From Burkholderiaceae bacterium (GTDB lineage Bacteria > Pseudomonadota > Gammaproteobacteria > Burkholderiales > Burkholderiaceae_D): a stretch of 64,000 nt of DNA. The notes below the pieces were generated by a model that did no database searches, was not told the origin of the DNA, and worked only from the letters and a program-made list of their open reading frames with translations. The number at the start of each line of letters is the position of its first letter. Position 1 is the stretch's first letter. Made by a program: the position numbers and the translations under genes. This document shows positions 16,078 through 24,561 of this stretch, piece after piece. The stretch is taken from positions 1 to 64,000 of the forward strand of contig SCTK01000024.1 in assembly GCA_004298905.1 (NCBI GenBank), read 5' to 3'.

Positions 16078-16550
16078 TGCGGTGACCAGTGCGGCTGGTA
16101 GCCGGGCATGTGCGCGAATGCGGCGGCGAGGTGGCGCAGTAGCAGCGACCGGCGTTCGTTGAGGCCGCACCGGCACGCGCCGTGTCGGACCCGCGCCATG
16201 ACCTGCCCGCCGCTGTCGGTCACGTCGCGTAGGTCGTCGTCGCGGTCGTCGTGTTCCCACGTGTCGAATGAGGCGAAGATGGCCCGGGTCGCGGCGACGG
16301 TGCCGGGCAGGGCGTTTCGGGCCAGTACGAGCAGCTCAGTGTCGGCCCGGGTGCCGTCGACGCCGATCCACCCGGCGCTGGGGGCGTTGGCGTCGACCGC
16401 GACCTGGTACTTGCCGCTGGGCAGGTGCAGGCCGACGAGCCGCCACGGGGGCGGGGCGCCGACTGCGGCGTCAGCTTCGGTGAGGTATTCGAGGGTCGCG
16501 TGCAGCCATGCGCGCAGCTCGGCGTCGTCGGAGTCGAGTAGCGGCGTCAT
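16074..16550 (-). CDS. Unknown soluble protein
   Basis: 158 aa from ATG 16550, overlapping the previous stop (ATGA). Contains LHLPSGKYQVAVDANAP and TELLVLARNALPGTVAAT, typical of the small alpha/beta proteins found widely in actinophage accessory operons, and a CRCGLNERRSLLLRHL motif near the end. No function assigned. Confidence 0.6.
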   Translation of the reverse strand: MTPLLDSDDAELRAWLHATLEYLTEADAAVGAPPPWRLVGLHLPSGKYQVAVDANAPSAGWIGVDGTRADTELLVLARNALPGTVAATRAIFASFDTWEHDDRDDDLRDVTDSGGQVMARVRHGACRCGLNERRSLLLRHLAAAFAHMPGYQPHWSPQ

Positions 16551-17647
16551 CGGCGCGGCCCGGTGCTGGCGATGCTGGCCTCCAGCCGCTCTATGAAGCC
16601 TTCCAGCCATGCGCGCGTGTCTTCCACCGGCGGGCGCTGCTGCGGGGGTTTCCACGCCGGCGGGTCCGGCATCACCACACCCAGCCGGGCGGCGAGCCCC
16701 GCCGGGCCGGGCCACTCCACCGACGGCCACATGTGGCGGCGCCCGATCCGCAGGGCGCGCCATGGGCGCCCGCATCGGCACCCCGACGCTTTGCACACAC
16801 AGTCGACCGCCATGCACCGGATCACCCACGCGGCGTAATCCTCCGCGCTGACTTCGGCGTACATCTCCCGGGACCGGCACACCGGGCATTCGGCCTTGAG
16901 GCGCCGCCGGTCGGGGCCCGAACCGTCACCGGCGACCCGTTCGGCGGTTTCCGCGGCCGCGTCGAGGGTGTGGGACGCGTCGGCGAGTAGCTCCCTGTTG
17001 AGCGTGTTGAGGTAGTCGCGGATGTGCGCCAACGCCAGGGCGACGAGGACGTCGGAGGCGTCGCAGTCGCATACGGTCAGTGCCCGGCAGGCTAGGCACG
17101 CGACACCCGTGGGGACTTTGCCGGTCGCGTCGCAGCGGGGGCACGGCACCGTTTCCGGCGGCCATGGCCACCGCCACCCGGCCGGGGGGATCGCTTCGCC
17201 GGTGCCGGCGCACCAGCCGCACGGCGCCCACACCTTCCGGGCGGTCGGGTCCGGGACGTGCAGGTCGAGCGGATCGGCGTGCGGGTACACGTGGGCGTGT
17301 AGCCGGGCGGCGAGGGCGGCCAAGTCGCGGGGGATCGCCGCCCGGGCGTTCACGGCGGGGATACGCGCCGCGGCGGGGCGGGGCCCGGACGGTATGCGGC
17401 CTTTCTTCGTCGCGACGCGGGCGGCGGCACGGTCGCGGCGGATCTGCTCGGCCTCGATCTGCTCGGCGCGGGGGCTAGTTTGGCGCTCCAGGTAGATCGC
17501 GGCGCCGGGTTTGCCGGGCATGCGGGCGTCGGCGAGCCACCACCACGCCACACCCACCCGGCCGACGGCGGCGCGTGCCTCTTCGGTCAGCTCGGTGAGT
17601 GTTGGCGGGGCCGTAGCAGTAGACCGCCTTTGCGGTGGTGCTCCCAC
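16547..17647 (-). CDS. Zn-ribbon protein with DnaJ-like cysteine repeats
   Basis: 366 aa from GTG 17647, which overlaps the upstream gene by 61 bases; an in-frame CTG near 17590 would remove the overlap. Cysteine pairs occur as CGWCAGTGEA and CPRCDATGKV, the CxxCxGxG repeat of DnaJ-type zinc fingers, then CLACRALTVCDC and CPVCRSREM, and a CVCKASGCRCG cluster. Residues 60-85 are basic and helical. Probably a nucleic-acid or protein-binding Zn protein; role unknown. Confidence 0.6.
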   Translation of the reverse strand: MGAPPQRRSTATAPPTLTELTEEARAAVGRVGVAWWWLADARMPGKPGAAIYLERQTSPRAEQIEAEQIRRDRAAARVATKKGRIPSGPRPAAARIPAVNARAAIPRDLAALAARLHAHVYPHADPLDLHVPDPTARKVWAPCGWCAGTGEAIPPAGWRWPWPPETVPCPRCDATGKVPTGVACLACRALTVCDCDASDVLVALALAHIRDYLNTLNRELLADASHTLDAAAETAERVAGDGSGPDRRRLKAECPVCRSREMYAEVSAEDYAAWVIRCMAVDCVCKASGCRCGRPWRALRIGRRHMWPSVEWPGPAGLAARLGVVMPDPPAWKPPQQRPPVEDTRAWLEGFIERLEASIASTGPRR

Positions 17648-17967
17648 ATTTCACCCCCGGCGTTGCGTAGCTGCTGGAGCTGGGCGCCTCGGGCCCGGTA
17701 CCACTCCCACTGCGGCATGTCGGGCACCCCGGGCGGCCACGGCTGCGGGTACCAGAGTGATCTCGCGACGCCGGGGCAGCTACGGCCGCCGGCGGCGGTG
17801 ACGCCTTTCGCGCGGCACCCGAGCATCGCCGGTGTCGTCCCTGCGTCGATGTCGATGGTGATGGTGTGCCCGCCGCACTGCTCGCACAGGTACGCGTTGA
17901 GTCTGCCGAGGTAGCCCACCGCGGCGCGTGCGGCGTCGCGCCGGGCGCGTTGGGTACGCCTACCCAC
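17587..17967 (-). CDS. Small CxxC protein, unknown actinobacterial family
   Basis: 126 aa from GTG 17967. Basic N-terminus, then YLCEQCGGHTITIDIDAGTTPAML, Cys 67-ish in GCRAKG, and a C-terminal PQWEWYRARG ... HHRKGGLLLRPR. Similar layouts occur in many actinobacterial phage and mobile-element proteins of unknown function. The start overlaps the 355-aa gene by eight bases. Confidence 0.6.
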   Translation of the reverse strand: MGRRTQRARRDAARAAVGYLGRLNAYLCEQCGGHTITIDIDAGTTPAMLGCRAKGVTAAGGRSCPGVARSLWYPQPWPPGVPDMPQWEWYRARGAQLQQLRNAGGEMWEHHRKGGLLLRPRQHSPS

Positions 17968-19027
17968 CGGCGCGCACGCCGGTGGAGTCGGCGACCCGGC
18001 GGGTCATGGCCCGCGTCGCGTCGTGGACGCCGGCCTGGTACGCCTGGCGGATCAGCAGCCGCTGCGTTTCGTGGGTCTGGCGCAGCAGGGCGGCGATGGG
18101 GGCCAGGCCGGGCGGGTCGGTGTCGCCGAGCAGCTCCCCGGCCGGCGCGCCGGCCGGGTGCGGCACAGTCCACATCTGCCCCACCGGTGTCGGGGCGGGC
18201 GGGGGGATGGTCCGCGTCAACGCCGCCGGCGTCGTGGCGGTGGATGGTGCGTCGCAGCCGCGGACCACGCGGAAACCGATTGTTTCGCTCGGGCACAGCT
18301 CCAAGCCGGCGAACGCGGCGGCGCGCTTGATAGCGGGCACATCCGGCGACCCGGGGTGGTACTCCACCCCCGACGTTTTCAGCCCGACGACGAGCCGCTC
18401 CACCAACGTGCGCGGCCGCCAATCCTCCCCGGGTGGGTTGTCGCTGGTGGTGCCGGGGGTGGCCGCGCCTTCAGCGGCGGGCGCGGCCACCTCCCCGGCG
18501 GTGTTGCGCTCGGGCAGGTCATCCCACGGTGCGGGCGTGGGGCGACCTTCGGCGCGCAGCACCAGCCACGCGGAGTCGACCGCGTTGGCCAGGCGCGTCA
18601 AGTGCGAGCGCATCTGTAACAGGTGAGGATCGCCGAGCATCGCCGAGGTGACGTTCACGGCGGCGGTGAGGGTGCCCGGGTTCGCGGCGGCGAGCTGGTC
18701 GAGCAGGTCCCCGTGTTTGGTGAGTAGCCGGTCGGTGGCCGAGACGAGCACGAGTAGCGCCGACGACGCCTGCGCGTCGGTCACCCCGGGGGCCGGGTTG
18801 ATCCACCCCGAGGCGGTGAGCTGCCGCAGCGCCCCGCCGAGCAGCGCATGGGTCGCCGGGCCTACCGGGATGTCGCCGATTGCGCTGCGGGCGCCTTGTA
18901 GCGCTTCGCGGAGCAGGCCGGGCGGTATTTCGTCGGCGTCACCGTCGAGGTGCCAGGCGGCGGGCGGTACGAGCCTCGGCGGGGGGTAGTCGTCGCCGGC
19001 TGTGCGCGGCTGAGGTGGTGTCGTCAT
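17960..19027 (-). CDS. Unknown 355-aa protein
   Basis: Starts MTTPPQPRTAGDD. N-terminal half is helical and Leu/Ala-rich (residues 35-165). A Pro/Gly linker is followed by LVERLVVGLKTSGVEYHPG and LCPSETIGFRVVRGC, a small folded C-terminal unit, and a last helix. No motif recognised. First gene of the leftward set 15.8-19.0 kb, with a 215-bp upstream gap that should hold its promoter. Confidence 0.55.
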   Translation of the reverse strand: MTTPPQPRTAGDDYPPPRLVPPAAWHLDGDADEIPPGLLREALQGARSAIGDIPVGPATHALLGGALRQLTASGWINPAPGVTDAQASSALLVLVSATDRLLTKHGDLLDQLAAANPGTLTAAVNVTSAMLGDPHLLQMRSHLTRLANAVDSAWLVLRAEGRPTPAPWDDLPERNTAGEVAAPAAEGAATPGTTSDNPPGEDWRPRTLVERLVVGLKTSGVEYHPGSPDVPAIKRAAAFAGLELCPSETIGFRVVRGCDAPSTATTPAALTRTIPPPAPTPVGQMWTVPHPAGAPAGELLGDTDPPGLAPIAALLRQTHETQRLLIRQAYQAGVHDATRAMTRRVADSTGVRAGG

Positions 19028-19242
19028 CGTTGGTGCCCCCGCTCTTGCCCGCCCCGGCCGTTGTTTGTCAACGGCGAAGCGACCGTCCCCCGGCCGTGTG
19101 CGCGCGGGTTACGGTGGTCGTTTGTGCTGGTCACGCACCCGAAACGTGCGCGTGACCCAATGTAGCCGTCCCGTGACGGCGCGTGGTCGGGTGGGGGTGT
19201 CAATCACCCAACGTACGGATTTGTCCGACCCGACCGGGTTGA
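19028..19242. other. Intergenic region with two inverted repeats
   Basis: CCGTTG/CAACGG at 19058-19063 and 19069-19074 overlaps a minus-strand TTGACA (19066-19071), and GTCACGC/GCGTGAC at 19130-19136 and 19150-19156 forms a second dyad. These are candidate operators or promoter parts for the 355-aa gene. No gene seen. Confidence 0.4.
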
Positions 19243-19623
19243 TTAGTTGTTGCCGTGCGTCACCGGCTCCGCGGGGGCGAACACGGGAAACCCCGCACTG
19301 GTGTCGACGATCGCCACGTCACCGCACGTGCCTGCGGGCTGCACCGGGTCGGTGCACACCTTGAGCAGGTCCAGGTGCCGGCAGGGGCGCCCGGCCGGGC
19401 CGAACAGCAGCCACTGCGGGCCGGCGCCCGCTTGGTCGAGGCCACGCACGACGAGCAGCTCAATCGGCCGGGGGGCGAGCATGTGCGGCCACGGCCCGTA
19501 CCGTCCGGCCTTTCTGGTCAGCGCCGCGACGTCAACTTCCAGCCACGCCCGAAACGGCGCCGCCGGCCGGGCCACGAACGCCCGCGGGAACGGGCCACCA
19601 CTGGCCGGCGGGTGAGGTGCCAT
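19243..19623 (-). CDS. Unknown 126-aa protein
   Basis: ATG 19623 overlaps the previous stop (ATGA). Contains LEVDVAALTRKAGRYGPWPH, IELLVVRGLDQAGAGPQWLL and CRHLDLLKVC. Alternating strands and helices suggest a compact alpha/beta fold. No recognised family. Confidence 0.6.
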   Translation of the reverse strand: MAPHPPASGGPFPRAFVARPAAPFRAWLEVDVAALTRKAGRYGPWPHMLAPRPIELLVVRGLDQAGAGPQWLLFGPAGRPCRHLDLLKVCTDPVQPAGTCGDVAIVDTSAGFPVFAPAEPVTHGNN

Positions 19624-20051
19624 CAGTGCTCGCCGCGTTCGTGGCCGAGCGCCAGCACGACGAGTTCGGCGAGGTCGAGGCCGGCCTGGTCCAGCTCCCC
19701 GAGGCGCAGCACCCCACCACCGTCGTCGTCGGGCAGGGGCGTGGCGGTGCCGGCCACCATCCAATGCCCCGGCCCGGGGTGCCGGGAGCATCGCAGCACC
19801 ACCAGCGGCGGCACGTCGGGCAGGTGCCCGTCCGGGTGCGGCGGGTCCATCGGATCACCGAACGCTTTGCCGATCGCCTCGGCGGACACGCTCATCACCT
19901 GGTAGCCGGTGAGCAGGTCCAGCACGCGGGCGGCACCCATCGTGCCCATCCGCCGCGCCGTAGCGGCCAGCTCCCCGGCCCGGTCCGGGTCAGTGTCGGC
20001 GGGGCCGGGCTGCGCTGGTACTACGACTCGGGTATTGACGCTGACGCTCAT
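19623..20051 (-). CDS. Unknown 142-aa protein
   Basis: ATG 20051 overlaps the stop of the 86-aa gene. Helical N-terminal half (AGELAATARRMGTMGAARVL) and an acidic second half (PLPDDDGGGVLRLGELDQAG) ending VLALGHERGEH. Middle of a three-gene coupled set. The neighbour at 19243 shares the ELLVVRGLDQAGAG / LVVLALG-type wording, so the two may be distant paralogues. Confidence 0.55.
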   Translation of the reverse strand: MSVSVNTRVVVPAQPGPADTDPDRAGELAATARRMGTMGAARVLDLLTGYQVMSVSAEAIGKAFGDPMDPPHPDGHLPDVPPLVVLRCSRHPGPGHWMVAGTATPLPDDDGGGVLRLGELDQAGLDLAELVVLALGHERGEH

Positions 20052-20308
20052 GGTTGCACCACTCGAAACCCGATCGAGGCGAGGCTGTCGAAGTGCGGCG
20101 GGCAGGCCCGCCGATTTTCCGTGTACGGCGGTAGGGAGATCGGCATTTCGATCACGCGGTCGTCGATCTCGGACGCGACGCAGCCGGGAACGCAGCACCG
20201 GGCGGGCGGGAAGGTCAGCGGCTCCGTGCGCCTCGGGGCAGGCGAGAGCATCCCTGACCACTTCGGGGGCAGCGGCGGAAGCTGGTGGACGTCACTTTCT
20301 GTAGGCAC
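20048..20308 (-). CDS. Small Cys-containing protein
   Basis: 86 aa from GTG 20308 with GGAGGGG five bases upstream. Contains CCVPGC and a later ACPPHF, a possible metal site. First gene of the coupled set 20308-19243. Function unknown. Confidence 0.6.
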   Translation of the reverse strand: MPTESDVHQLPPLPPKWSGMLSPAPRRTEPLTFPPARCCVPGCVASEIDDRVIEMPISLPPYTENRRACPPHFDSLASIGFRVVQP

Positions 20309-20781
20309 TGGGCCCCTCCGTGTCGGTGCGGTTTGTGTGCATCATCTGGTCCCCCCGCGGATGGTCGAAATGGTGCATTTGTAGAGTGGACCGCGGGATC
20401 TTCCCATGGGCCGCAACCCGCTGGTTTCGTCTGCGTCTGTCACAGGATCGGACCTTGCTGCGGGTCAGGGATTGCGTCATCGGCTCGCCCCGTCGTGGGG
20501 GCGATGAACGCTGGTAATCGCGGCCCGACCACGAGGGGCACAACCCCCACCCCTGGCGCCGGTGGCCGGGGTGGGGTTCCCTCTTTAGTGGCGCCTTGAT
20601 CCGCGGTTCGGGCCGCGACGTGCCGGTCGCCGCGCGTAGTGTTGGCGTCACGCAGCACCAGCCGCGGGGCATGCCGGCCCCGGCTCTTTCGCCTTTCACG
20701 TCACGCCGCGCCGTCGTGCGCCCCTGTTGCCGTGTGCTGCCCGACCGGACCGTTGGGGGTGTGCGCGTGCAGCAATCGGCG
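20309..20781. other. 473-bp non-coding region beside the integrase; likely attP side
   Basis: Lies immediately downstream of the integrase gene, where attP is often found, but I see no tRNA 3' fragment to prove it. It holds a 7-bp inverted repeat CCCGCGG/CCGCGGG (20354-20360, 20391-20397), and a GC-rich hairpin with arms at 20542-20553 and 20568-20578 that should end the leftward integrase transcript. Long ORFs here look like shadows. Confidence 0.45.
20542..20578 (-). terminator. Hairpin downstream of the integrase
   Basis: AACCCCCACCCC pairs with GGGGTGGGGTT with one bulge. It separates the integrase from the 20.3-kb operon. On the plus strand it is followed by CCCTCTTTA. Confidence 0.5.
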
Positions 20782-22335
20782 TCACAGCATCCCCTTAGCG
20801 GTCGCCGATTGCGGGCTGCGGCGTTTGATCTCAGCCCGGTAGAACTTGACCGCGCCACCGTGGGCCCAGCCGAGGGCTTCCTCGACGTCCCAGATGTCGA
20901 CGCCCAGCTCCAGGAGCTGCTGCACGCGCCCGCGCCGCGTCGAGTGGATCGAAAACGTGCGCCAGTTCTTGAGGATCTTCTTACCGGACGCCAACCACGC
21001 GGCCTTAGCGACGAGACGCACCGCCCGGGTCAGGCCGGTCACGTCGGCCATGTACGCCAGCGTGTCGGGTGCGCCGCGCACGATGACCCCGGATTTGTGG
21101 ACCGGCCGGAAAATCGCACCGCCGGTGATGCCGTTCGCGGCGAGCCGGTCAACCCACCGTTCCATGGCGGCCACCCCGCAGTACCGCGACGGTTGCCCCG
21201 TGTGGGCGTCGATGTCTTCGTTGATGGTGCGTTTCTCTTCGTTCCGGTCGCCCCTCGTGGCTTTCGACTGGCTCAGGGTCAGCTCAATACCCCGCGCGGT
21301 CACCAGCTCGCCGTCGTCGTTGAGGTACTCCGTCTCGAATCGTTCAATGTCGGTGATGCGGTACCGGGCGAGGTCGGACGCGCGGCCGCCGGTGTAGAAA
21401 CATGCCAGCACCAGCGCGCGCAGCATGTCGACACGGGCCGGGGCGATCCACACCGGCCCGTCGTCGGTCACCTCGGCGTCGTCGGAATCCTTACCCTTAC
21501 GGGCTTTGCGGGCCTTGCGGTACGCAGCTACTTCCTCAGGCTCAACCGCCGGCATCGCGTCGAGCGCGTCGACCATTGCTCGCACGTCTTTGGGGTACGC
21601 GCGCGGCGCTTTCGTCTGCCGCCACCCGTCGTCTTTGAGCTGCGTGATGTACCCGCGGATCGCGTCGGAGAGCTTCACGCCGCCTTCCCATGGGATCGGC
21701 GGTTCGCCGAGGCCGTGGAACCATTTCATCGCGGAGAACCAGATCCACGCCGCGGACGGCGACGGCCGGTGCCCGGTGCACGGCTTGCCGTCGGCCTGCT
21801 TACGGCCGCTGCAACCGACGTGCACGGGCAGCAGCTCCCACGCGTCGAGCATGCGGATCATGCCGTTCTGCGGCGCGGGCATGATCGTCAACCCGTTCGC
21901 TTTGGCGAACTTCGTCCACCAGCCGAACGCGGCGAGGTACGCCCGCACCGTGTGGGGGCTTTTACCGCGCAGGATCAGCCGCTTCGCACTGTCCGGCAGC
22001 CAGTTGTCGATGACATGCTGCGGGCTGCCAGGCGGCGGGGGGCCATCGCCCCGGTACTGCTCGGGCAGGTACCGTACCGCGGACACGACCAGGGCGCCGC
22101 CCTCATCCTCCGTGGGTGCGGCGCTGGCGAGCACCATGTCGCGGCCGGGCGTCCGCTCGATCTGCCGGGCGAACACGATGCGGCGCACCCCGGCACGGTC
22201 CAGCCCGTACCGGGAGCACAGTTCGTCGAACGTGGCCCCGTCCTGCCACGCCTCGTGAACCGCCCGGTCCCGCTCATCGGTATCGGGGGAGTCGTCGACC
22301 ATCTCCGCGTCGATTACGTCGGCGTCAGTACCCAC
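20782..22335 (-). CDS. int: Tyrosine recombinase/integrase
   Basis: 517 aa from GTG 22335. Catalytic pieces: Arg in YTGGRASDLARYRITDIE, Lys region SKATRGDRNEEKRT, HSTRRG (His464, Arg467), WAH (His492) and FYRAEI (nucleophile Tyr499). A core-binding SAM-like domain covers about residues 110-220. An N-terminal extension (residues 25-60) carries a resolvase-like HTH. It integrates and excises the element. It is long for the family because of that extension. No excisionase is adjacent. Confidence 0.9.
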   Translation of the reverse strand: MGTDADVIDAEMVDDSPDTDERDRAVHEAWQDGATFDELCSRYGLDRAGVRRIVFARQIERTPGRDMVLASAAPTEDEGGALVVSAVRYLPEQYRGDGPPPPGSPQHVIDNWLPDSAKRLILRGKSPHTVRAYLAAFGWWTKFAKANGLTIMPAPQNGMIRMLDAWELLPVHVGCSGRKQADGKPCTGHRPSPSAAWIWFSAMKWFHGLGEPPIPWEGGVKLSDAIRGYITQLKDDGWRQTKAPRAYPKDVRAMVDALDAMPAVEPEEVAAYRKARKARKGKDSDDAEVTDDGPVWIAPARVDMLRALVLACFYTGGRASDLARYRITDIERFETEYLNDDGELVTARGIELTLSQSKATRGDRNEEKRTINEDIDAHTGQPSRYCGVAAMERWVDRLAANGITGGAIFRPVHKSGVIVRGAPDTLAYMADVTGLTRAVRLVAKAAWLASGKKILKNWRTFSIHSTRRGRVQQLLELGVDIWDVEEALGWAHGGAVKFYRAEIKRRSPQSATAKGML

Positions 22336-22338
22336 GGG

Positions 22339-22533
22339 TCAGCCCCCCACCAGAGGTTCACGACCCCCACGCCGAGCCAGCTCGTTGATGACTTCCTCGA
22401 TCGCCGTAGCGACCTTCGGGACATCCTCGGTGGAGTAGTTGTCGGGCAGCCAGTCTTCGCCGCTCTCCAGCGCGGTGAGCGCCACCATCGCTATGCGGAA
22501 ACACGCCTCTTGCTTCGCCGTTCGCTTGTCCAC
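22339..22533 (-). CDS. Small helical acidic protein
   Basis: 64 aa from GTG 22533. Helical and acidic: FRIAMVALTALESGEDWLP then VATAIEEVINELARRGG. Sits four bases upstream of the integrase start codon region, in the same transcript. Function unknown. Confidence 0.55.
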   Translation of the reverse strand: MDKRTAKQEACFRIAMVALTALESGEDWLPDNYSTEDVPKVATAIEEVINELARRGGREPLVGG

Positions 22534-22536
22534 GGG

Positions 22537-22974
22537 TCACCCGCCCGCTTCGATGACGACCGCGCGTGCGGCTTGGACCGCGAGGCAAGCTGGGCAGGCC
22601 GCCAACGTCGCCAGGAAGGTGTGCCGATTCCGGTCGAATGGCACACCAGACTGTCCGCACGCGAGATTCACCAGCGGCACCGGGGACCGGTAGTTCGATT
22701 CCAGCACCAGGCACCGCCGGGCCGTCCATTGCAGACAGTCGGGTGTGCAGTCTTCCGGCTTGTGGGTGGTGAACGGCTGCCCGGACATGGCCGCTGCTGC
22801 GTCGTAGTGGTGATTGTCGAGGGCTTCTTGCGCAGCGTCGGATGCCCACCAGTGGCCGCCGGGGTGCCCGTCTTCGACGTCCCAGCCGGGCGGGATGAAA
22901 CGCCGGCATGGCGCGTCGAGGCCATCGGGGTGCGGTACCGGGCAGGGCACGCCGGGCTGCTGGTCCGGGTTCAT
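22537..22974 (-). CDS. Unknown Cys-containing protein
   Basis: 145 aa from ATG 22974, overlapping the previous stop (ATGA). Cys/His-rich: GVPCPVPHPD, DAPCRRFIPPGWD, PEDCTPDCLQW and ACPACLAVQAARAVV. Resembles actinophage Zn-binding proteins of unknown role. Confidence 0.6.
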   Translation of the reverse strand: MNPDQQPGVPCPVPHPDGLDAPCRRFIPPGWDVEDGHPGGHWWASDAAQEALDNHHYDAAAAMSGQPFTTHKPEDCTPDCLQWTARRCLVLESNYRSPVPLVNLACGQSGVPFDRNRHTFLATLAACPACLAVQAARAVVIEAGG

Positions 22975-23411
22975 GCCGGCGTCCCGTCGCTCTGGTCGTC
23001 CCGGATGAGTTTGACGGGCTGGGCGGTGGCCCAGAACGCGGTCGCGGTGTCCTGCGGGTTCCACATGACCGCCCGGCAGTCGTCGTTGCCGCAGAACGCC
23101 TGGATCTCTGACACGACCATCGGCGACGCTTCGCCGCAACCGGGGCAGCAGTATCCCATCGGCCTCGGACGCCAGCCGAGCGCAAAACCGTCGCACCGTT
23201 CGTGGGGCAGGTGCTGCGACTCGACGACACCGCACCAGTTCTTCGCCGTCGGGGTCGCCGGGCACGGCCGCGCGCCGGCCGGTGTCGGGTACGGCCTGGT
23301 GTCGGGTTGGATCAGCCGCACCCGGCAAGTCCGGCACCTTGCGAGCGTGCCAGCACCAGTCGGTTCGCCGACCGGATCGTGCGAGGCGTGCACCGGGGGA
23401 GTCTCGGCCAC
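22971..23411 (-). CDS. Zn-ribbon protein, unknown
   Basis: 146 aa from GTG 23411. Two zinc-ribbon halves: ARCRTCRVRL near the start and GYCCPGCGEAS with CGNDDC later. Ends IRDDQSDGTPA. Follows the FtsK-gamma-like gene by three bases. Probably binds nucleic acid; role unknown. Confidence 0.6.
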   Translation of the reverse strand: MAETPPVHASHDPVGEPTGAGTLARCRTCRVRLIQPDTRPYPTPAGARPCPATPTAKNWCGVVESQHLPHERCDGFALGWRPRPMGYCCPGCGEASPMVVSEIQAFCGNDDCRAVMWNPQDTATAFWATAQPVKLIRDDQSDGTPA

Positions 23412-23414
23412 GGC

Positions 23415-23792
23415 TCAGCCCGCCAGCGCGACGTCTGAGGCGGCCGGGTCCTCGCCGCAGTGCGGGTGGTGCACGTCGTACGCGCTCGCGCCCACACCAT
23501 CGGAGCTGTCGCACGTGCACGGCCGATCGGTCGGCACTACGACCAACGGGCGCCGACCCTCAGGGTCACGTGGACCGACGACGCCCCGGTCCTCTAACGC
23601 CTCCACCAAGAGGTGCGCTGTGACGAAGCCGACCCGCAGACGGCGTTGCAGCAGCTCCGACGTGGCGTACCCGCGTCGCTGCACGAGGCTGACCGCCGAG
23701 GTGTACATCTCGCCATCGGCCGGAAACCGGTCGCTGTGGGCGTCACTCAGCGCAGCGGAAACCCCCTCGGTTGGTGCTGGTTTTTCGGTCAT
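23415..23792 (-). CDS. Stand-alone FtsK gamma-like winged-helix protein
   Basis: 125 aa from ATG 23792 (GGGG six bases upstream). Residues 28-90 read DGEMYTSAVSLVQRRGYAT, SELLQRRLRVGFVTAHLLVEA and LEDRGVVGP, the pattern of the FtsK gamma domain that reads orienting sequences on the chromosome. No ATPase is attached. A short Cys/His tail follows. It lies first in the leftward set and directly next to a near-perfect 32-bp palindrome, so it is a candidate repressor of this divergent promoter region. Confidence 0.75.
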   Translation of the reverse strand: MTEKPAPTEGVSAALSDAHSDRFPADGEMYTSAVSLVQRRGYATSELLQRRLRVGFVTAHLLVEALEDRGVVGPRDPEGRRPLVVVPTDRPCTCDSSDGVGASAYDVHHPHCGEDPAASDVALAG

Positions 23793-23807
23793 CTGAAACC
23801 CCAATTC

Positions 23808-23839
23808 CCAAGTCGGATAAGGCAAGTTATCAGACTTGG
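23808..23839. promoter_or_regulatory. 32-bp palindromic operator between divergent transcripts
   Basis: CCAAGTCGGATAA (23808-23820) pairs with TTATCAGACTTGG (23827-23839): 13-bp arms, one mismatch, 6-bp centre. It stands between the leftward FtsK-gamma-like gene and the rightward gene at 23956, the natural place for a regulator of both. Confidence 0.8.
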
Positions 23840-23955
23840 ATCACGCCTCGACCGAACGACACGCGGCTCCATCGGGGACTCTCGGCGTCCGTCTTTCGTA
23901 CGCTCCGTGAGGGCACCGATACGGGGAGGGGCGCCCGGTAACGTGTGCGGATCTC

Positions 23956-24561
23956 ATGATCGGAATGCTTCGTGGTAAATCTTGGCGGTTTGGACGTGTC
24001 GGACGATTTGGACATGTGTTGCAGCGTCCGGCGGGTGCGTGGCTCGTGGTGGCGCGGCCTGCTGCGCTGGGCGGGCCGGTCGTGAGCGCGGGTGAGGGCG
24101 CCGCTGGCGCGCCTCCGGCTGGCGACGCTGGTCTGGAGGTTGTGACGGTCGATCCGTTCGCCTCGGCGCTGCCACCCGGGATGGTGCTCGTGCCGCCGTA
24201 CGTCGCGCCGCCGTGGGTGGACGGCGGTAGGGCGTTCGACGAGTATGTGCGGACGCATCCGCTGCCGGCCGCGGACCCGGCGTCACCACCGTTCACCCGG
24301 GATCAGACGACGCTCCGCCAGGAACTGACCGCCCTACTGAACCGGCACAGCGTCGAGCAATTCTCCGACACGCCGGACCATGTGCTCGCCCAGTACCTCA
24401 TCGCGAGCCTGCGGGCCTACGAGAGTGCGGTTCAGGCGCGGACGGCGCTCGCGGCATACGACAACGGCGGGCATCTGCCGTCCGGCGGCGGCATCACCGT
24501 CAACATGACAGGCCAGTCGGTGCCAGTTACGCCGGCGCAGGGCGACCCGGGCCAGCCGTGA
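23956..24561 (+). CDS. Phage protein with DTPD helical domain, unknown
   Basis: 201 aa from ATG 23956; GTG 24082 (VSAGEGAAG) is an alternative. The start region is basic and unlike the rest. Residues 110-165 (RQELTALLNRHSVEQFSDTPD followed by VLAQYLIASLRAYESAV) match a helical domain found in many actinophage proteins of unknown role. TAACGT lies 12 bases before the ATG. Confidence 0.55.
   Translation: MIGMLRGKSWRFGRVGRFGHVLQRPAGAWLVVARPAALGGPVVSAGEGAAGAPPAGDAGLEVVTVDPFASALPPGMVLVPPYVAPPWVDGGRAFDEYVRTHPLPAADPASPPFTRDQTTLRQELTALLNRHSVEQFSDTPDHVLAQYLIASLRAYESAVQARTALAAYDNGGHLPSGGGITVNMTGQSVPVTPAQGDPGQP

Noticed and set aside
20309-20781. attP with a tRNA fragment
   Set aside because: Looked for a tRNA 3' half next to the integrase; none seen, so attP is suspected but not called.
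20596-23796. 1066-aa rightward frame opposite the integrase
   Set aside because: High-GC shadow: it crosses the integrase (all motifs intact on the other strand), has no domains and no ribosome site.
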